DNA of 47,948 bases from the NCBI GenBank assembly GCA_020024105.1, contig JAHHUH010000014.1:1-47948 (forward strand). The letters are read 5' to 3'. This stretch comes from Phascolarctobacterium sp. (lineage in GTDB: Bacteria > Bacillota > Negativicutes > Acidaminococcales > Acidaminococcaceae). Below the pieces are notes generated by a model, which was given only the letters and a program-made list of their open reading frames with translations, ran no database searches and was not told the origin of the DNA. A program made the translations under genes and the position numbers. Shown one piece after another: positions 16,772-26,100 of this stretch (the first letter of the stretch is position 1; each line of letters opens with the position of its first letter).

Positions 16772-17612
16772 ATAGATGTTCTACATGAAGGAAAATCTTA
16801 TTAACATAGTCACTTGTATTATTACAGGTGAGATGATTAGTAACTGGCATAATGTAAATTTTACTGAGTGGCCGCAGCTGGTTAAGCTGCATAAAATTTT
16901 GGAGTAGCTGGGCAAGGTCTTTAACCTTGGCATAATAGGTACCTTGAAAGTATACCTCCAGATAAAGTCCTGCAGGTAGAGTATGCTGTAGCTTACTCTT
17001 ATGCTTGGGCGTATTGGAAACTAGGGAAAAGTATTCACAGGAACGATTAGGATGCTCCTGGGTAAAAAAATCCTCACAGGTAACGCTCCAGCCTACGAAT
17101 TTTTCCAGGGATTTATGATTATGGAAAGTATTTTGGGAATGCTTGGTGTAGAGAATTACACGAGCCTTACCATCCATTACCTGGGAAACGTCAGTCTGTC
17201 TAATTACTCTTTCGTCCTGCCAGTTTAAGAGGGGCTGATCAAATACATGAGGGTATTTCTGTTGCAGATTAGCTTCAATAACGTCAATGGTGCGGATAAT
17301 TTCTTCATTTTCTAGAATAATATTTTCACAAGCATGTTTCTGTCTATTAAGGAGATTAAAAAATTTATCTTTATTACGATCCTTGAGAAAGTCTTTAATG
17401 TCAGAAATGCTAATGTTAAGTGAACGCAGATTAACGATAATTTCTAAATCTAGGTATTGTTGTATGGAATAATGGCGATAACCGTTATCACTAATATAAT
17501 TAGGAGACAACAAATTTATTTTGTCATAGTAAAGCAGGGTTTGCTTGGAGATACCAAAAAGATTGGCCAATTCGCCAGCAGTAAAAAGGTTATTCTCGTC
17601 GTACATTATCAT
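16770..17612 (-). CDS. MerR-family regulator with GyrI-like effector domain
   Basis: The 280-residue protein has an N-terminal MerR winged helix-turn-helix (FTAGELANLFGISKQTLLYY, then GYRHYS at about 45-50). A coiled-coil dimerisation helix follows (about 85-115), and the C-terminal region (about 130-280) contains LPAGLYLEVYFQGTYY, a GyrI-like ligand-binding signature. This is the BmrR type, in which ligand binding untwists a promoter with a long spacer. It is divergent from the NifH-like operon. Its ribosome binding site (AAGGAG) overlaps the -35 of that promoter, so its own leader contains the operator. A TATAAT lies on the minus strand at 17680-17675, but no good -35 was found. The fold is shared with SOUL-type tetrapyrrole-binding proteins, which suits the context; the ligand is not known. 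Confidence 0.88.
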   Translation of the reverse strand: MIMYDENNLFTAGELANLFGISKQTLLYYDKINLLSPNYISDNGYRHYSIQQYLDLEIIVNLRSLNISISDIKDFLKDRNKDKFFNLLNRQKHACENIILENEEIIRTIDVIEANLQQKYPHVFDQPLLNWQDERVIRQTDVSQVMDGKARVILYTKHSQNTFHNHKSLEKFVGWSVTCEDFFTQEHPNRSCEYFSLVSNTPKHKSKLQHTLPAGLYLEVYFQGTYYAKVKDLAQLLQNFMQLNQLRPLSKIYIMPVTNHLTCNNTSDYVNKIFLHVEHL

Positions 17613-17622
17613 GTTTCACTCC

Positions 17623-17653
17623 TTGACTGTACAGTTGGTATATGGTTTAGAAT
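17623..17653 (+). promoter_or_regulatory. MerR-type promoter 2, NifH-like operon
   Basis: TTGACT (17623-17628), 19-base spacer GTACAGTTGGTATATGGTT, TAGAAT (17648-17653). It shares the TATATGGTT core and the 19-bp spacing with the other island promoters and lies next to the merR gene, the usual place for the target promoter. Confidence 0.8.
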
Positions 17654-17724
17654 CAATTCATTAGCATCCTGTCTATTATATCATAATATATTAAATAACA
17701 TTAGTTGAATTTGGAGGGCCTAAA

Positions 17725-18531
17725 ATGAAAAAAATTGCAATATATGGTAAGGGCGGTATTGGTAAGTCCACTACCACCTCCAATCTTTCTGCCGCTTTTA
17801 GTGAAGCCGGCTTAAAGGTGTGCCAAATTGGCTGTGATCCTAAGAATGATTCCACTAGGCTGCTGTTGGGAAAAATTTGCAGTCAGACGGTGTTGGACGT
17901 AGTAAGGGATAAGGACGAAATTACCAAAGAAGATATTATGCATTTGGGCTACAATAATATTAAATGTATTGAAGCAGGTGGACCGGAGCCCGGTGTTGGC
18001 TGTGCTGGACGCGGTATTATCGTAGCTCTGGAAAAGGTGAAAGCTTTGGACATTATTGATGATGAGGACGTTATTATTTATGACGTTCTGGGTGATGTCG
18101 TTTGCGGCGGCTTTGCAGTACCCATTCGTGAGGGCTACGCTACGGATATTTATATTGTCTCCTCCGGTGAATTAATGAGCCTTTACGCAGCTAATAATAT
18201 TGCTAAGGGTGTAAAGCGCTTTGCTCTGCGTGGTGGTGTTCGTTTAGGTGGTATTATCGGTAATAGCCGTAATACGCCTAATGAAAAACAATTATTGGAA
18301 GAATTTGCAAAACGTTTACATACCAGGCTGGTGGCTTTTATTCCTCGTGATGTAATTGTGAATAAGGCAGAAAATAATCGCCAGACTGTTTTACAATATG
18401 CTCCTGAAAGTGCGCAGGCCGAGGTTTATCGCCAATTGGGCCGTGATATCATGCATAATGAAGAACTTAGCGTGCCCACGCCCATGACCTTTGAAGAGTT
18501 AGAAGAGCTGGTGGCTAAGTATGGCAATTGA
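17725..18531 (+). CDS. NifH/BchL-like ATP-dependent iron-sulfur reductase
   Basis: The 268-residue protein has the P-loop GKGGIGKST at residues 8-16. The two cysteines that bridge the dimer's [4Fe-4S] cluster are Cys93 (PGVGCAGRG) and Cys127 (GDVVCGGFAVPIR). Proteins of this family transfer electrons, coupled to ATP hydrolysis, to a component-1 partner (nitrogenase, DPOR, COR, CfbCD or methylthio-alkane reductase). It is cytoplasmic. GGAGGG precedes the ATG. It overlaps the next gene by 11 bases, so the partner is almost certainly the following pair. No other nif genes are near, which argues against nitrogen fixation. Confidence 0.93.
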   Translation: MKKIAIYGKGGIGKSTTTSNLSAAFSEAGLKVCQIGCDPKNDSTRLLLGKICSQTVLDVVRDKDEITKEDIMHLGYNNIKCIEAGGPEPGVGCAGRGIIVALEKVKALDIIDDEDVIIYDVLGDVVCGGFAVPIREGYATDIYIVSSGELMSLYAANNIAKGVKRFALRGGVRLGGIIGNSRNTPNEKQLLEEFAKRLHTRLVAFIPRDVIVNKAENNRQTVLQYAPESAQAEVYRQLGRDIMHNEELSVPTPMTFEELEELVAKYGN

Positions 18532-19819
18532 GACCAAGCGTTTTATTAACAGCCGTAAAAGCTGTAGCTGCAGTATGCCTGGTGCCTGGCGTGCTGTAGC
18601 CTATATGCGGGGCGTGGTGGTCATCTTTCATAGTCCACGGTCCTGTACTCATGTAGCTACGACGATGGATATTAATGCTCATTTTCGTAGTATGGGCGAT
18701 GGCTATCACGAAAAGGGACGTACGGTGCCGTTGGTTTCCAGTCTGTTAAGCGAGAAAGAGTCTATTTTTGGCGGCACGGATAAGCTGCAGCGTTGTATTG
18801 ATTTTGTGGTGCAGGCCTATCATCCCCCATGTGTGGTAATCGCTAACTCCTGTGTTTCCGGAGTAATTGGTGATGATGTGGGTTCTGTAGCCGCAGATGC
18901 TGAGGCTCAATATCAGATTCCCTTTATAACCTTAAATTGCTATGGATTCCTGGATGGGGAATACTATGGTGGTTACTTTGAAACTATAAAAAATTTAATT
19001 GCCAGATTTATGAAGCCTCTACCTAAACAGGCAGGTACGGCCGTACTTTTTGGCGATAATGGCGGTCCCTGGGGGCACTATGCCACGGAGGTGACCAGGT
19101 TATTACGTGGTATGGGAGTAAGGGTGCTAAGCCAGTTCCCCAGCTATTTGACGTTGGAGGAGGTACGTCAGGTACCCAGTGCTGAGGGTATGGTTATCCT
19201 AGGTGGTAAGGGAAAGACGCAGGAGGGCTTTGAAGAAATTGCCCAGGAGCTGGAGGAAAAGTTTCATATTAAACACATGCCGCAGATTTATCCTGTGGGT
19301 TGGAGTGATACCCAAAAATGGATTTTAGCCATGGGCGAGCTTTTCCAGTGCCAGAAGGCTGCACAGCAGGTATTGGAGCAGGAACAGGCAGATTTTGCCA
19401 AAATGGTAGAAAAATTTGTCAGCTTTACTAAAAATAAAAAGGCTATTCTCTGCGTAGGCAGATGGTTGATGTATTTTGACCCGGTTACTGTAATTGAAAC
19501 AATGGAAAGACTACAGCTGGATTTTCTAGGTATTGTTATGCTTAATACTTTTGATGATGATGTCCACCGTCTGGAAATGGAAGCAGTTATCCGTGCTTGT
19601 ACTGATGTACCCATTTATAATTATCAGGAGGGCAGCAGTTTATTACAGGAGGCAGATATTGTTTTGAGTACTCATGAGCTGCAGGAGCCTGGTATCAAGC
19701 AAATCTTCCTGCCCATGCTGCCGAAGGTGGGGACTAAAGGCGAGAAGGACTTTATGCAGGCTATTCAGCGGACGCTTTGCAGTAAAACCCAAGGGGGTGG
19801 TATCTTCTATGTCAAATGA
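18521..19819 (+). CDS. nitrogenase component-1-like subunit (first of pair)
   Basis: The 432-residue protein belongs to the oxidoreductase/nitrogenase component 1 family. Cysteines at 17 (CSMPGAW), 42 (HSPRSCTH) and 111 (NSCVSGVIGDD) match the spacing of the three P-cluster ligands in nitrogenase subunits. It lacks a cysteine at the FeMo-cofactor position: the segment before KFHIKHMPQIYPVG has none. It is shorter than NifD and close to BchN size. It overlaps both neighbours by 11 bases, a strong sign of a stoichiometric complex with them. The substrate is unknown; a tetrapyrrole is inferred from the neighbouring chelatase and transport genes. Confidence 0.88.
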   Translation: MAIETKRFINSRKSCSCSMPGAWRAVAYMRGVVVIFHSPRSCTHVATTMDINAHFRSMGDGYHEKGRTVPLVSSLLSEKESIFGGTDKLQRCIDFVVQAYHPPCVVIANSCVSGVIGDDVGSVAADAEAQYQIPFITLNCYGFLDGEYYGGYFETIKNLIARFMKPLPKQAGTAVLFGDNGGPWGHYATEVTRLLRGMGVRVLSQFPSYLTLEEVRQVPSAEGMVILGGKGKTQEGFEEIAQELEEKFHIKHMPQIYPVGWSDTQKWILAMGELFQCQKAAQQVLEQEQADFAKMVEKFVSFTKNKKAILCVGRWLMYFDPVTVIETMERLQLDFLGIVMLNTFDDDVHRLEMEAVIRACTDVPIYNYQEGSSLLQEADIVLSTHELQEPGIKQIFLPMLPKVGTKGEKDFMQAIQRTLCSKTQGGGIFYVK

Positions 19820-21095
19820 GCAATGGAGTAATGTTTGCGAACGAGTGGAGGCCTGTGCCTTAACTGGGGCGGCAGCCTTTGCTGCCGGCATTCCTGGTGC
19901 AGAAATTTTAGTAAATGGGCCTATCTGGTGTTATTTCTATGGGTTAAGATATCTGGAGTATTCTGAATACGATGTGGGCTTACGCCTTCATGGCTCCCAA
20001 CCGGATAATAATGCCATCGTCTATGGTACGGAGGAATGTCTTACCAAGGCCTTAGAAAGGCTACTTTCCTATGGTAGTAATCCGGAATATCTTTTTATCG
20101 AAAACAGCTGTTCCATCAGTCTGATTGGTGATGATACGGCAGGTATTGCCAAAAAGCTGGACCTGCCCTGCCCAGTGGGAACTATGGATTGTGGTGGTCT
20201 AGTAGGTGGCTTTGCTGAGGGCTATAGTAAGGCCTGTCTAAAGATTATCAAGCAGTTTGTCAAGCCGGTGGCTCAGGTAGCTCCGGGGAGAATTAACCTT
20301 TTGGGCTTGAGCGATTTTACCTATAATGGTCGTGCTGACAGGGAGGAGCTTTGCCGTATTCTGACCAAAGCTGGTTATACTATTAATGCGGTGCCGGGAG
20401 GCGGCAGTCGAATTGCTGAGCTGCAGGGAATTTGCAATGCTCGCTTAAATGTTGTCTGTAATGAAGAATTAGGCTTGAAAACAGCACAGTATCTGCAGGA
20501 CAAATACAAGCAGCCCTATATCGTTTTAGGTATGCCCTACGGTTTACAGGGCACAAAAAAATGGCTGGAGCAGCTTCAGGCAGTACTTCCCTGTGAGCAG
20601 CTGGAGGCGGTTTTAACAGAAATTGCTGCTACGGAAGCGAGATTGACAGCTTGGAGCAATGAGCTGCGCTCCGTCTGGGGTTCTCTTTGGTTTGATAATG
20701 TGGTACTTTCAGCAAGCTCAACCACGGCTCTTTGTCTGGCCCAGGCTTTACGTAGTGAATGGCTGGATACCAGCTGGATGACCGTTATATGTCAAAATAA
20801 AATAGAAAATAAGTATTGTACTCTGGCTGATGAGGTATATTATTCTGGTAGTGATGGCCCAGGCATCAACAGGGTTCTGGACCAGGTGAATGACGTTCTG
20901 GTTTTGGGGAGTAATTATGAAACGACGCTTTTAGATAACAGGGGAGACTGTAGCTATGTCAGCTGTAACATCAGCCTACCTGTATGTGACGAAGCTTTGA
21001 TGATTGCTTATCCCTTCGCCGGGATTCGTGGTAGTGCTCACCTGCTGCAAAGAATATGGAACGCCTATATCAGTACTAAAAAGAAAAATGGATAA
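19809..21095 (+). CDS. nitrogenase component-1-like subunit (second of pair)
   Basis: The 428-residue product starts MSNEQWSNVCERVEACALTG (ATG 19809, after AAGGGGGTGG). Candidate cluster cysteines are 16 (EACALTG), 41 (NGPIWCYFYG) and 101 (ENSCSISLIGDD), the three-ligand pattern of nitrogenase subunits. A further cysteine at 217 (NVVCNEELGLKTAQYL) lies at nearly the same distance before a conserved Pro as the FeMo-cofactor cysteine of NifD. The GPxxC motif is alpha-subunit-like, so this could be the alpha partner despite being second. It overlaps the preceding gene and the following lipoprotein gene. An open extension back to 19674 lies inside the upstream gene and is not used. Confidence 0.88.
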   Translation: MSNEQWSNVCERVEACALTGAAAFAAGIPGAEILVNGPIWCYFYGLRYLEYSEYDVGLRLHGSQPDNNAIVYGTEECLTKALERLLSYGSNPEYLFIENSCSISLIGDDTAGIAKKLDLPCPVGTMDCGGLVGGFAEGYSKACLKIIKQFVKPVAQVAPGRINLLGLSDFTYNGRADREELCRILTKAGYTINAVPGGGSRIAELQGICNARLNVVCNEELGLKTAQYLQDKYKQPYIVLGMPYGLQGTKKWLEQLQAVLPCEQLEAVLTEIAATEARLTAWSNELRSVWGSLWFDNVVLSASSTTALCLAQALRSEWLDTSWMTVICQNKIENKYCTLADEVYYSGSDGPGINRVLDQVNDVLVLGSNYETTLLDNRGDCSYVSCNISLPVCDEALMIAYPFAGIRGSAHLLQRIWNAYISTKKKNG

Positions 21096-22065
21096 ATTTA
21101 TGAAGCAGATAGTAATTGGATGTCTGCTCTGTCTGCTTTTTATCTTAAGCGGCTGTAACCAGCAGCAAGCACAGCCCGGCTCCACCTCCTGTGAGGGGGG
21201 CTATCAGGTGGTAGATGATGCTGGTAGGGAGATTAATCTGGCGGGCAAGCCCCAAAGGATTGTTTCTCTGACCTATGGTACGGATGAGATTTTAACAGAT
21301 TTAGTGGATAGTAAAAGAATAGTAGCCTATAGCCGTTGGGCTGGGGATGAAGGGATTACCTTCATCACGAAGGAACAAGCTCGGATAGTGGGCTGTAGGA
21401 TGGATGAGAACACAGAAAAAATCCTCCTGCTGCAGCCGGATTTAGTTTTTGTCTCCACCTCTGCTAGTGAGGAGTTTGTCAAATCTCTAGAAAATATGCA
21501 GATACCTGTTTATCAGGCAGGTAGCCCGGACAGCTTTGAAGAAATGCGGGAAAAGGTTTTTGGCATTGCTCAGGCTGTGGGGGAGCAGGAGCGGGGCAGG
21601 CAGCTGGTAAGCGGCATGGATGCGCGTCTTAGCAGACTACAAAAGCAACTAGCAGGCTTGGAAGAGAAAGAGAAAAAAGTAGCAGTTGCTTTTGGCTTTG
21701 AGTCAGCTATTGGACGCAGGGGGGGGCTTTTGGACGATATGCTGACCAAGTCCCATGTAATTAATGGGGCTGGACTTTTACCTGGAGAAATGCAGACCAA
21801 TCATATTAGCAAGGAGCTGGTTGTACAGATTAATCCTGATATTTTTTTGTTGCCTACCTGGAATTATGATAATAAGCATAATGTGAATGGTTATTACAAT
21901 AGTGTTCTCTACGATCCAGCCTATAAGGATGTGACGGCCATTAAACAAAATCAATTAAAATTTATTAATGATAAATATAGATATGTTAATAGCCATCATG
22001 TAATTGATGCTATTGAAAATATTGCCCGTTCCGTCTATCCGCATATTTTTAGAGGTGAAAAATGA
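21088..22065 (+). CDS. lipoprotein substrate-binding protein of an iron-complex/heme/cobalamin-type ABC importer
   Basis: The 325-residue protein has a lipoprotein signal with lipobox LSGC followed by a Gln/Ser linker. The type III binding-protein fold (Fec/BtuF/HmuT-like) shows GREINLAGKPQRIVSLTYGT and, later, LLLQPDLVFVS. It would carry a siderophore, heme or corrinoid in the periplasm to the permease encoded next. The start codon is not certain: ATG 21088 overlaps the previous stop, and ATG 21100 is an in-frame alternative. Overlap with nitrogenase-like and permease genes puts uptake and redox enzymes in one transcript. Confidence 0.9.
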   Translation: MDKFMKQIVIGCLLCLLFILSGCNQQQAQPGSTSCEGGYQVVDDAGREINLAGKPQRIVSLTYGTDEILTDLVDSKRIVAYSRWAGDEGITFITKEQARIVGCRMDENTEKILLLQPDLVFVSTSASEEFVKSLENMQIPVYQAGSPDSFEEMREKVFGIAQAVGEQERGRQLVSGMDARLSRLQKQLAGLEEKEKKVAVAFGFESAIGRRGGLLDDMLTKSHVINGAGLLPGEMQTNHISKELVVQINPDIFLLPTWNYDNKHNVNGYYNSVLYDPAYKDVTAIKQNQLKFINDKYRYVNSHHVIDAIENIARSVYPHIFRGEK

Positions 22066-23099
22066 TGAAAGAAAAACTTAGTAAAACTCTTATCCTAGCT
22101 GCTCTAGCTGTTGTTTTACTGCTAGTTATGGTAGGTTCTCTGGTGTTAGGCCAGGTGGATGTATCCATGAGTAGTGTGATAGCGATTATTTTTGAAAAAC
22201 TTAATTTGCCAGTACCCTTTGACAGCCATGTTTCCAAGGAGCAGATGGCTGTGGTCTGGTATATTCGTGTGCCCCGTATGCTGGTGGGAGTGCTGGTTGG
22301 TGCAGCCCTCGGTATTTCCGGTGCTGTTATGCAGGGTATTTTCAGCAATCCCCTGGCTGACCCTGGTTTGATTGGCGTATCCTCCGGTGCGGCTACAGGT
22401 GCAGTACTTTCCATTGCTCTTGGTGCAGCTAATGCCAATATGTTTGCTATGCCGGCCTTTGCCTTCTGTGGTAGTCTTTGTGCCGTGGGTCTGACTGTTT
22501 TCCTGGCTATGCGCAATGGTAAAGTACCCGTTATGCCCCTGCTGCTTTCCGGTGTGGCCGTAGGTATGCTTTTGGGAGCAATTACCTCCGGTATACTGAC
22601 TTTTATGAATGAACAGAAATTACAGCAGTATTTATTCTGGATGGTGGGTGGTCTGGACTACCGTCGTTGGGAGCATGTCTACATTGCAATTGGTCCTGTA
22701 CTCATCGGTATTTTCATTATGCTGCTTTTGGCTCGCCATTTAAATATTCTGGCTTTGGGCGAAACTGAAGCTAAGGCCGTAGGTATGCCTGTTACAACCT
22801 ATCGTATGAGCCTGCTTTTTGTAGCGGCAATGACTACTGCTACCTCCGTCTGCGTCAGTGGCAGCATTGGCTTTGTCGGTTTGGTTATTCCCCATATGAT
22901 GCGGATGCTCTTTGGTCCTGACCACCGTATGCTTTTGCCGGCTAGTGCCTTAGGCGGTGCGATGTTCCTGGTGCTTTGCGATTCTCTGGGTAAGGTACTG
23001 ATGCCTCCCGCAGAGGTTAGAGTAGGTATCATGACGGCTTTATTGGGTACTCCGTATTTTCTCTACTTATTGCGTAGAATGCAGAAGAATTTCTTTTAA
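22062..23099 (+). CDS. FecCD-family ABC importer permease
   Basis: The 345-residue integral membrane protein has about ten hydrophobic helices and family landmarks: RVPRMLVGVLVGAALGISGA, QGIFSNPLADPGLIGVSSGA and GSIGFVGLVIPH. It forms the channel of a heme/siderophore/cobalamin-type importer. It overlaps the binding protein by 4 bases (ATGA type). The matching ATPase is not adjacent; the best candidate is at 33657. An RxPR motif and GLIGVSSGA agree with functional importers. Confidence 0.94.
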   Translation: MMKEKLSKTLILAALAVVLLLVMVGSLVLGQVDVSMSSVIAIIFEKLNLPVPFDSHVSKEQMAVVWYIRVPRMLVGVLVGAALGISGAVMQGIFSNPLADPGLIGVSSGAATGAVLSIALGAANANMFAMPAFAFCGSLCAVGLTVFLAMRNGKVPVMPLLLSGVAVGMLLGAITSGILTFMNEQKLQQYLFWMVGGLDYRRWEHVYIAIGPVLIGIFIMLLLARHLNILALGETEAKAVGMPVTTYRMSLLFVAAMTTATSVCVSGSIGFVGLVIPHMMRMLFGPDHRMLLPASALGGAMFLVLCDSLGKVLMPPAEVRVGIMTALLGTPYFLYLLRRMQKNFF

Positions 23100-23134
23100 T
23101 TAGCAGAGACTGAGAGCTGAGGAAGGGTGAGGAA

Positions 23135-26100
23135 ATGAGTAGAATTTTGTTTATGACCAATGTCATCCGTTCCCTGGGAATGATGCAGCAGGCTTTGGAG
23201 CAGCTGCAGCAGGAGGGTAAGCTGCCCGCTACTGATGCCTGCCAGTGGATTACGGAGGAAACCGTCTGGGACGGTACTTGGCAGGAACGCTTACAAGCTG
23301 TGGACCTGGTTTATCTAAAATGGATGGGGACAGGGCTGGATACTCCCTTTTTGAGGAAGGCAGTAGATTATTTAAAGCTGCTACATAAGAAATTTTATAT
23401 TGATGCAGCAGGTAGTGATGTTAATGAGCTGACAAATGAGTTACAGCCGGAACAAATTATCCTGCTACGTGATTATGCCATATACGGCGGTGAAGAGAAT
23501 TATTACAATTTGTGGCAGTATATGGATCAGCTGCTTTCCGGCCGATCCATTACGGCTCCAGCTCCTCAAAGCTTGCATTGGTGTGGAATCTATCATCCTC
23601 GCGCGCAGAAGGTATACACGGATGTAGAGGAATATTTTGCAGATTTTTGTGTGCCGGGTCGTCCTACAGTAGGGCTACTTTTTTATCGTGACGAATGGGT
23701 CTGGGGAGATTTAACCTACCAGGCAGCTCTGATTGAAGAGGCGGAAGCCCAGGGCATGAATATTATCAGTGTTTTTACCAATGGACAACCAGTGGAGGAA
23801 ATGGGTATTCCCAGCCTGAGCCAGGTTTGTGATAAATTTTTCTTCCATAGTGAAGCGACTAAGGTGGATGTCTTACTTAATGCTATTAAATTTTCTTCAA
23901 CCAGTTCTGGCTCTCTTAGCCTAGCCTCCCTGAAGCGTTACGACGTACCCCTGTTAGAGGTGTACACCATCATGAGTACCTATGAGGATTGGGAAAAGAG
24001 CTTTGAAGGCATGAATGCTATGGAGGTATCCATCAGCGTTTCCTTACCGGAATTTGATGGAGTTATTCACGGTGTACCTGTAGCTTCTAAAAAGCTTTTT
24101 GATAATGGTGATATCCGTTATCTGCCCATCGCTGAACGGATAGGACGTATGGTGAGCAAGGCCAAAAAATGGGCTAATTTAAAACGTAAGCCCAATAGTG
24201 AAAAGAAGATTGCTATTATTTTCCATAACTATCCGCCCCGTAATTCTAATATCGGCAGTGCTTTTGGTCTAGACAGTATTGAAAGTGTAAGGTGTTTATT
24301 GGCGAGGATGCAGGCACAGGGCTATAAAATAGATCATCTTCCTGTGGACACTAAAGAATTTATTGAAGAGTTAACAGCAAATGCGACTAATGATAAGGAG
24401 CTTTTGAGTGAAAAACAGATTGCTCGGGCTGCTAAGGTAACCAAAGAGGAATATTTAAAATTTTTCAATACCATGCCTCAGAAGGTACAGGAACAGTTGA
24501 CAAAGGACTGGGGCAGGGCGCCGGGGGATGTTATGGAGTTTGACGGCTCCCTTCTCGTGCCCGGTACAATGAACGGTAATGTTTTTATTACGGTTCAGGC
24601 TCCTCGAGGCTTTGGTGATGATCCTAGTAAAATTTATCATTCTCCTTATTGTGCACCAACGCATCACTATCTGGCCTTTTACCAGTGGATAAGGGACATT
24701 TGGCAGGCAGATGCTGTGGCCCATATTGGTACTCATGGTAGCTTGGAATGGCTACCAGGTAAGAATGCCGGCCTTAGTAACGGCTGCTATCCTGATTTGG
24801 CTTTAGGTGACCTGCCCAATATTTATCCCTACAACATGACCATTACAGGGGAGGGAATTCAGGCTAAGCGCAGGGGTGCAGCCTGCATTATTGAGCATTT
24901 ACCTGCTCCTCAGGCACAGGCCGGTGTTTATGATGAGCTGGAAGAGCTGGAGAAGGTAATGGACGAGTATCTGGATTTTAGAAATTCCCAGCCGGAGCAG
25001 CTGGACCGCTTGGAACAGCTGGTTCTGGAAAAGGTGGAGGCTGCTAATTTGCAGGAGGAAGTTTCTTACGATCTGGAACAGCCCTTTGATGAATATATTA
25101 GTAATTTACATAACTATATTACTGATTTAAAAAATATGGAAGTTCATACTGGTCTACATATTTTAGGTCAGGTACCGGAAGCAGAGGGCTTGACAGAATA
25201 TTTATGGATTCTGACCAGATTAGAAAATGGTTCTGTACCCAGCCTGAATCAGGTCCTATGTGGATATTATGGCCTGGAATACTATCAGCTGTTGGAAAAT
25301 AGCACTAAGGTTTATACTCCTCTTCAGATAACCTATGCTAAGCTGTTGGATAGAATTACTGAGCAGAGTCATACTATTATCACTCTGTTACAGGAGGGGA
25401 ATTTTACCTCGGAAGCTGTGGCTACGGTGCTGCAGCTGCCCTGGGTGCAAAGAGCTGACCAGACCGTCCAGGAGTCCCTCAGAAAAATCTGCAGCTATAT
25501 CTGTGAAACTCTTTATCCCAACCTTTGCCTAACTGCACAGGAGCAGACTAACGTACTGCGTGGCCTTAGTGCCGGTTATGTGGAACCCGGACCTTCCGGT
25601 TCTCCTACCAGTGGTGGTGCTGATTTACTACCTACGGGACGTAATTTTTATGGTGTGGACCCTCGTACCCTGCCTACACCTGCGGCCTGGGAGTTGGGGC
25701 AGGCTTTGGGTGACAGGATGATTGAACAATTCATTATGGATGAGGGGCGTTATCCGGAAAATGTGGGCATCGTTCTCTGGTCCGGGGCCAATATGCGGAG
25801 TCATGGTCAGTGCGTGGCTGAATTTTTATATCTTTTGGGTCTCAAACCCCTATATCAAAGTGGCAGCTTAAGAGTCAAGGACGTGGAGGTTATTCCCTTA
25901 GCCGAACTAAAACGACCCCGTATTGATGTTACTGCCAGAATTAGCGGTCTTTTTAGGGATACTATGCCTTCCATTGTGAACCTATTGGATAATGCAGTAT
26001 TGAAGGTTGCAGGCTTAGCTGATGAGCCCTTGGATATGAACTATGTGCGTAAGCACATTGTGGAAGACAGTAGGGAGCTGGAGGAGCAGGGCTTAAGCCG

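Noticed and set aside
19674..19808. N-terminal extension of the second nitrogenase-like subunit
   Set aside because: The frame is open to 19674, but the extension lies inside the preceding gene and AAGGGGGTGG sits right before ATG 19809.
17725..19819. Coenzyme F430 enzymes CfbC/CfbD
   Set aside because: CfbD is a single component-1 subunit, while two different subunits are encoded here, and none of the other F430 genes are present.
17725..21095. True nitrogen fixation genes (nifHDK)
   Set aside because: The D- and K-like subunits are too short, the first lacks a FeMo-cofactor cysteine, and no nifE, nifN or nifB-type genes follow. The neighbours are tetrapyrrole and transport genes.
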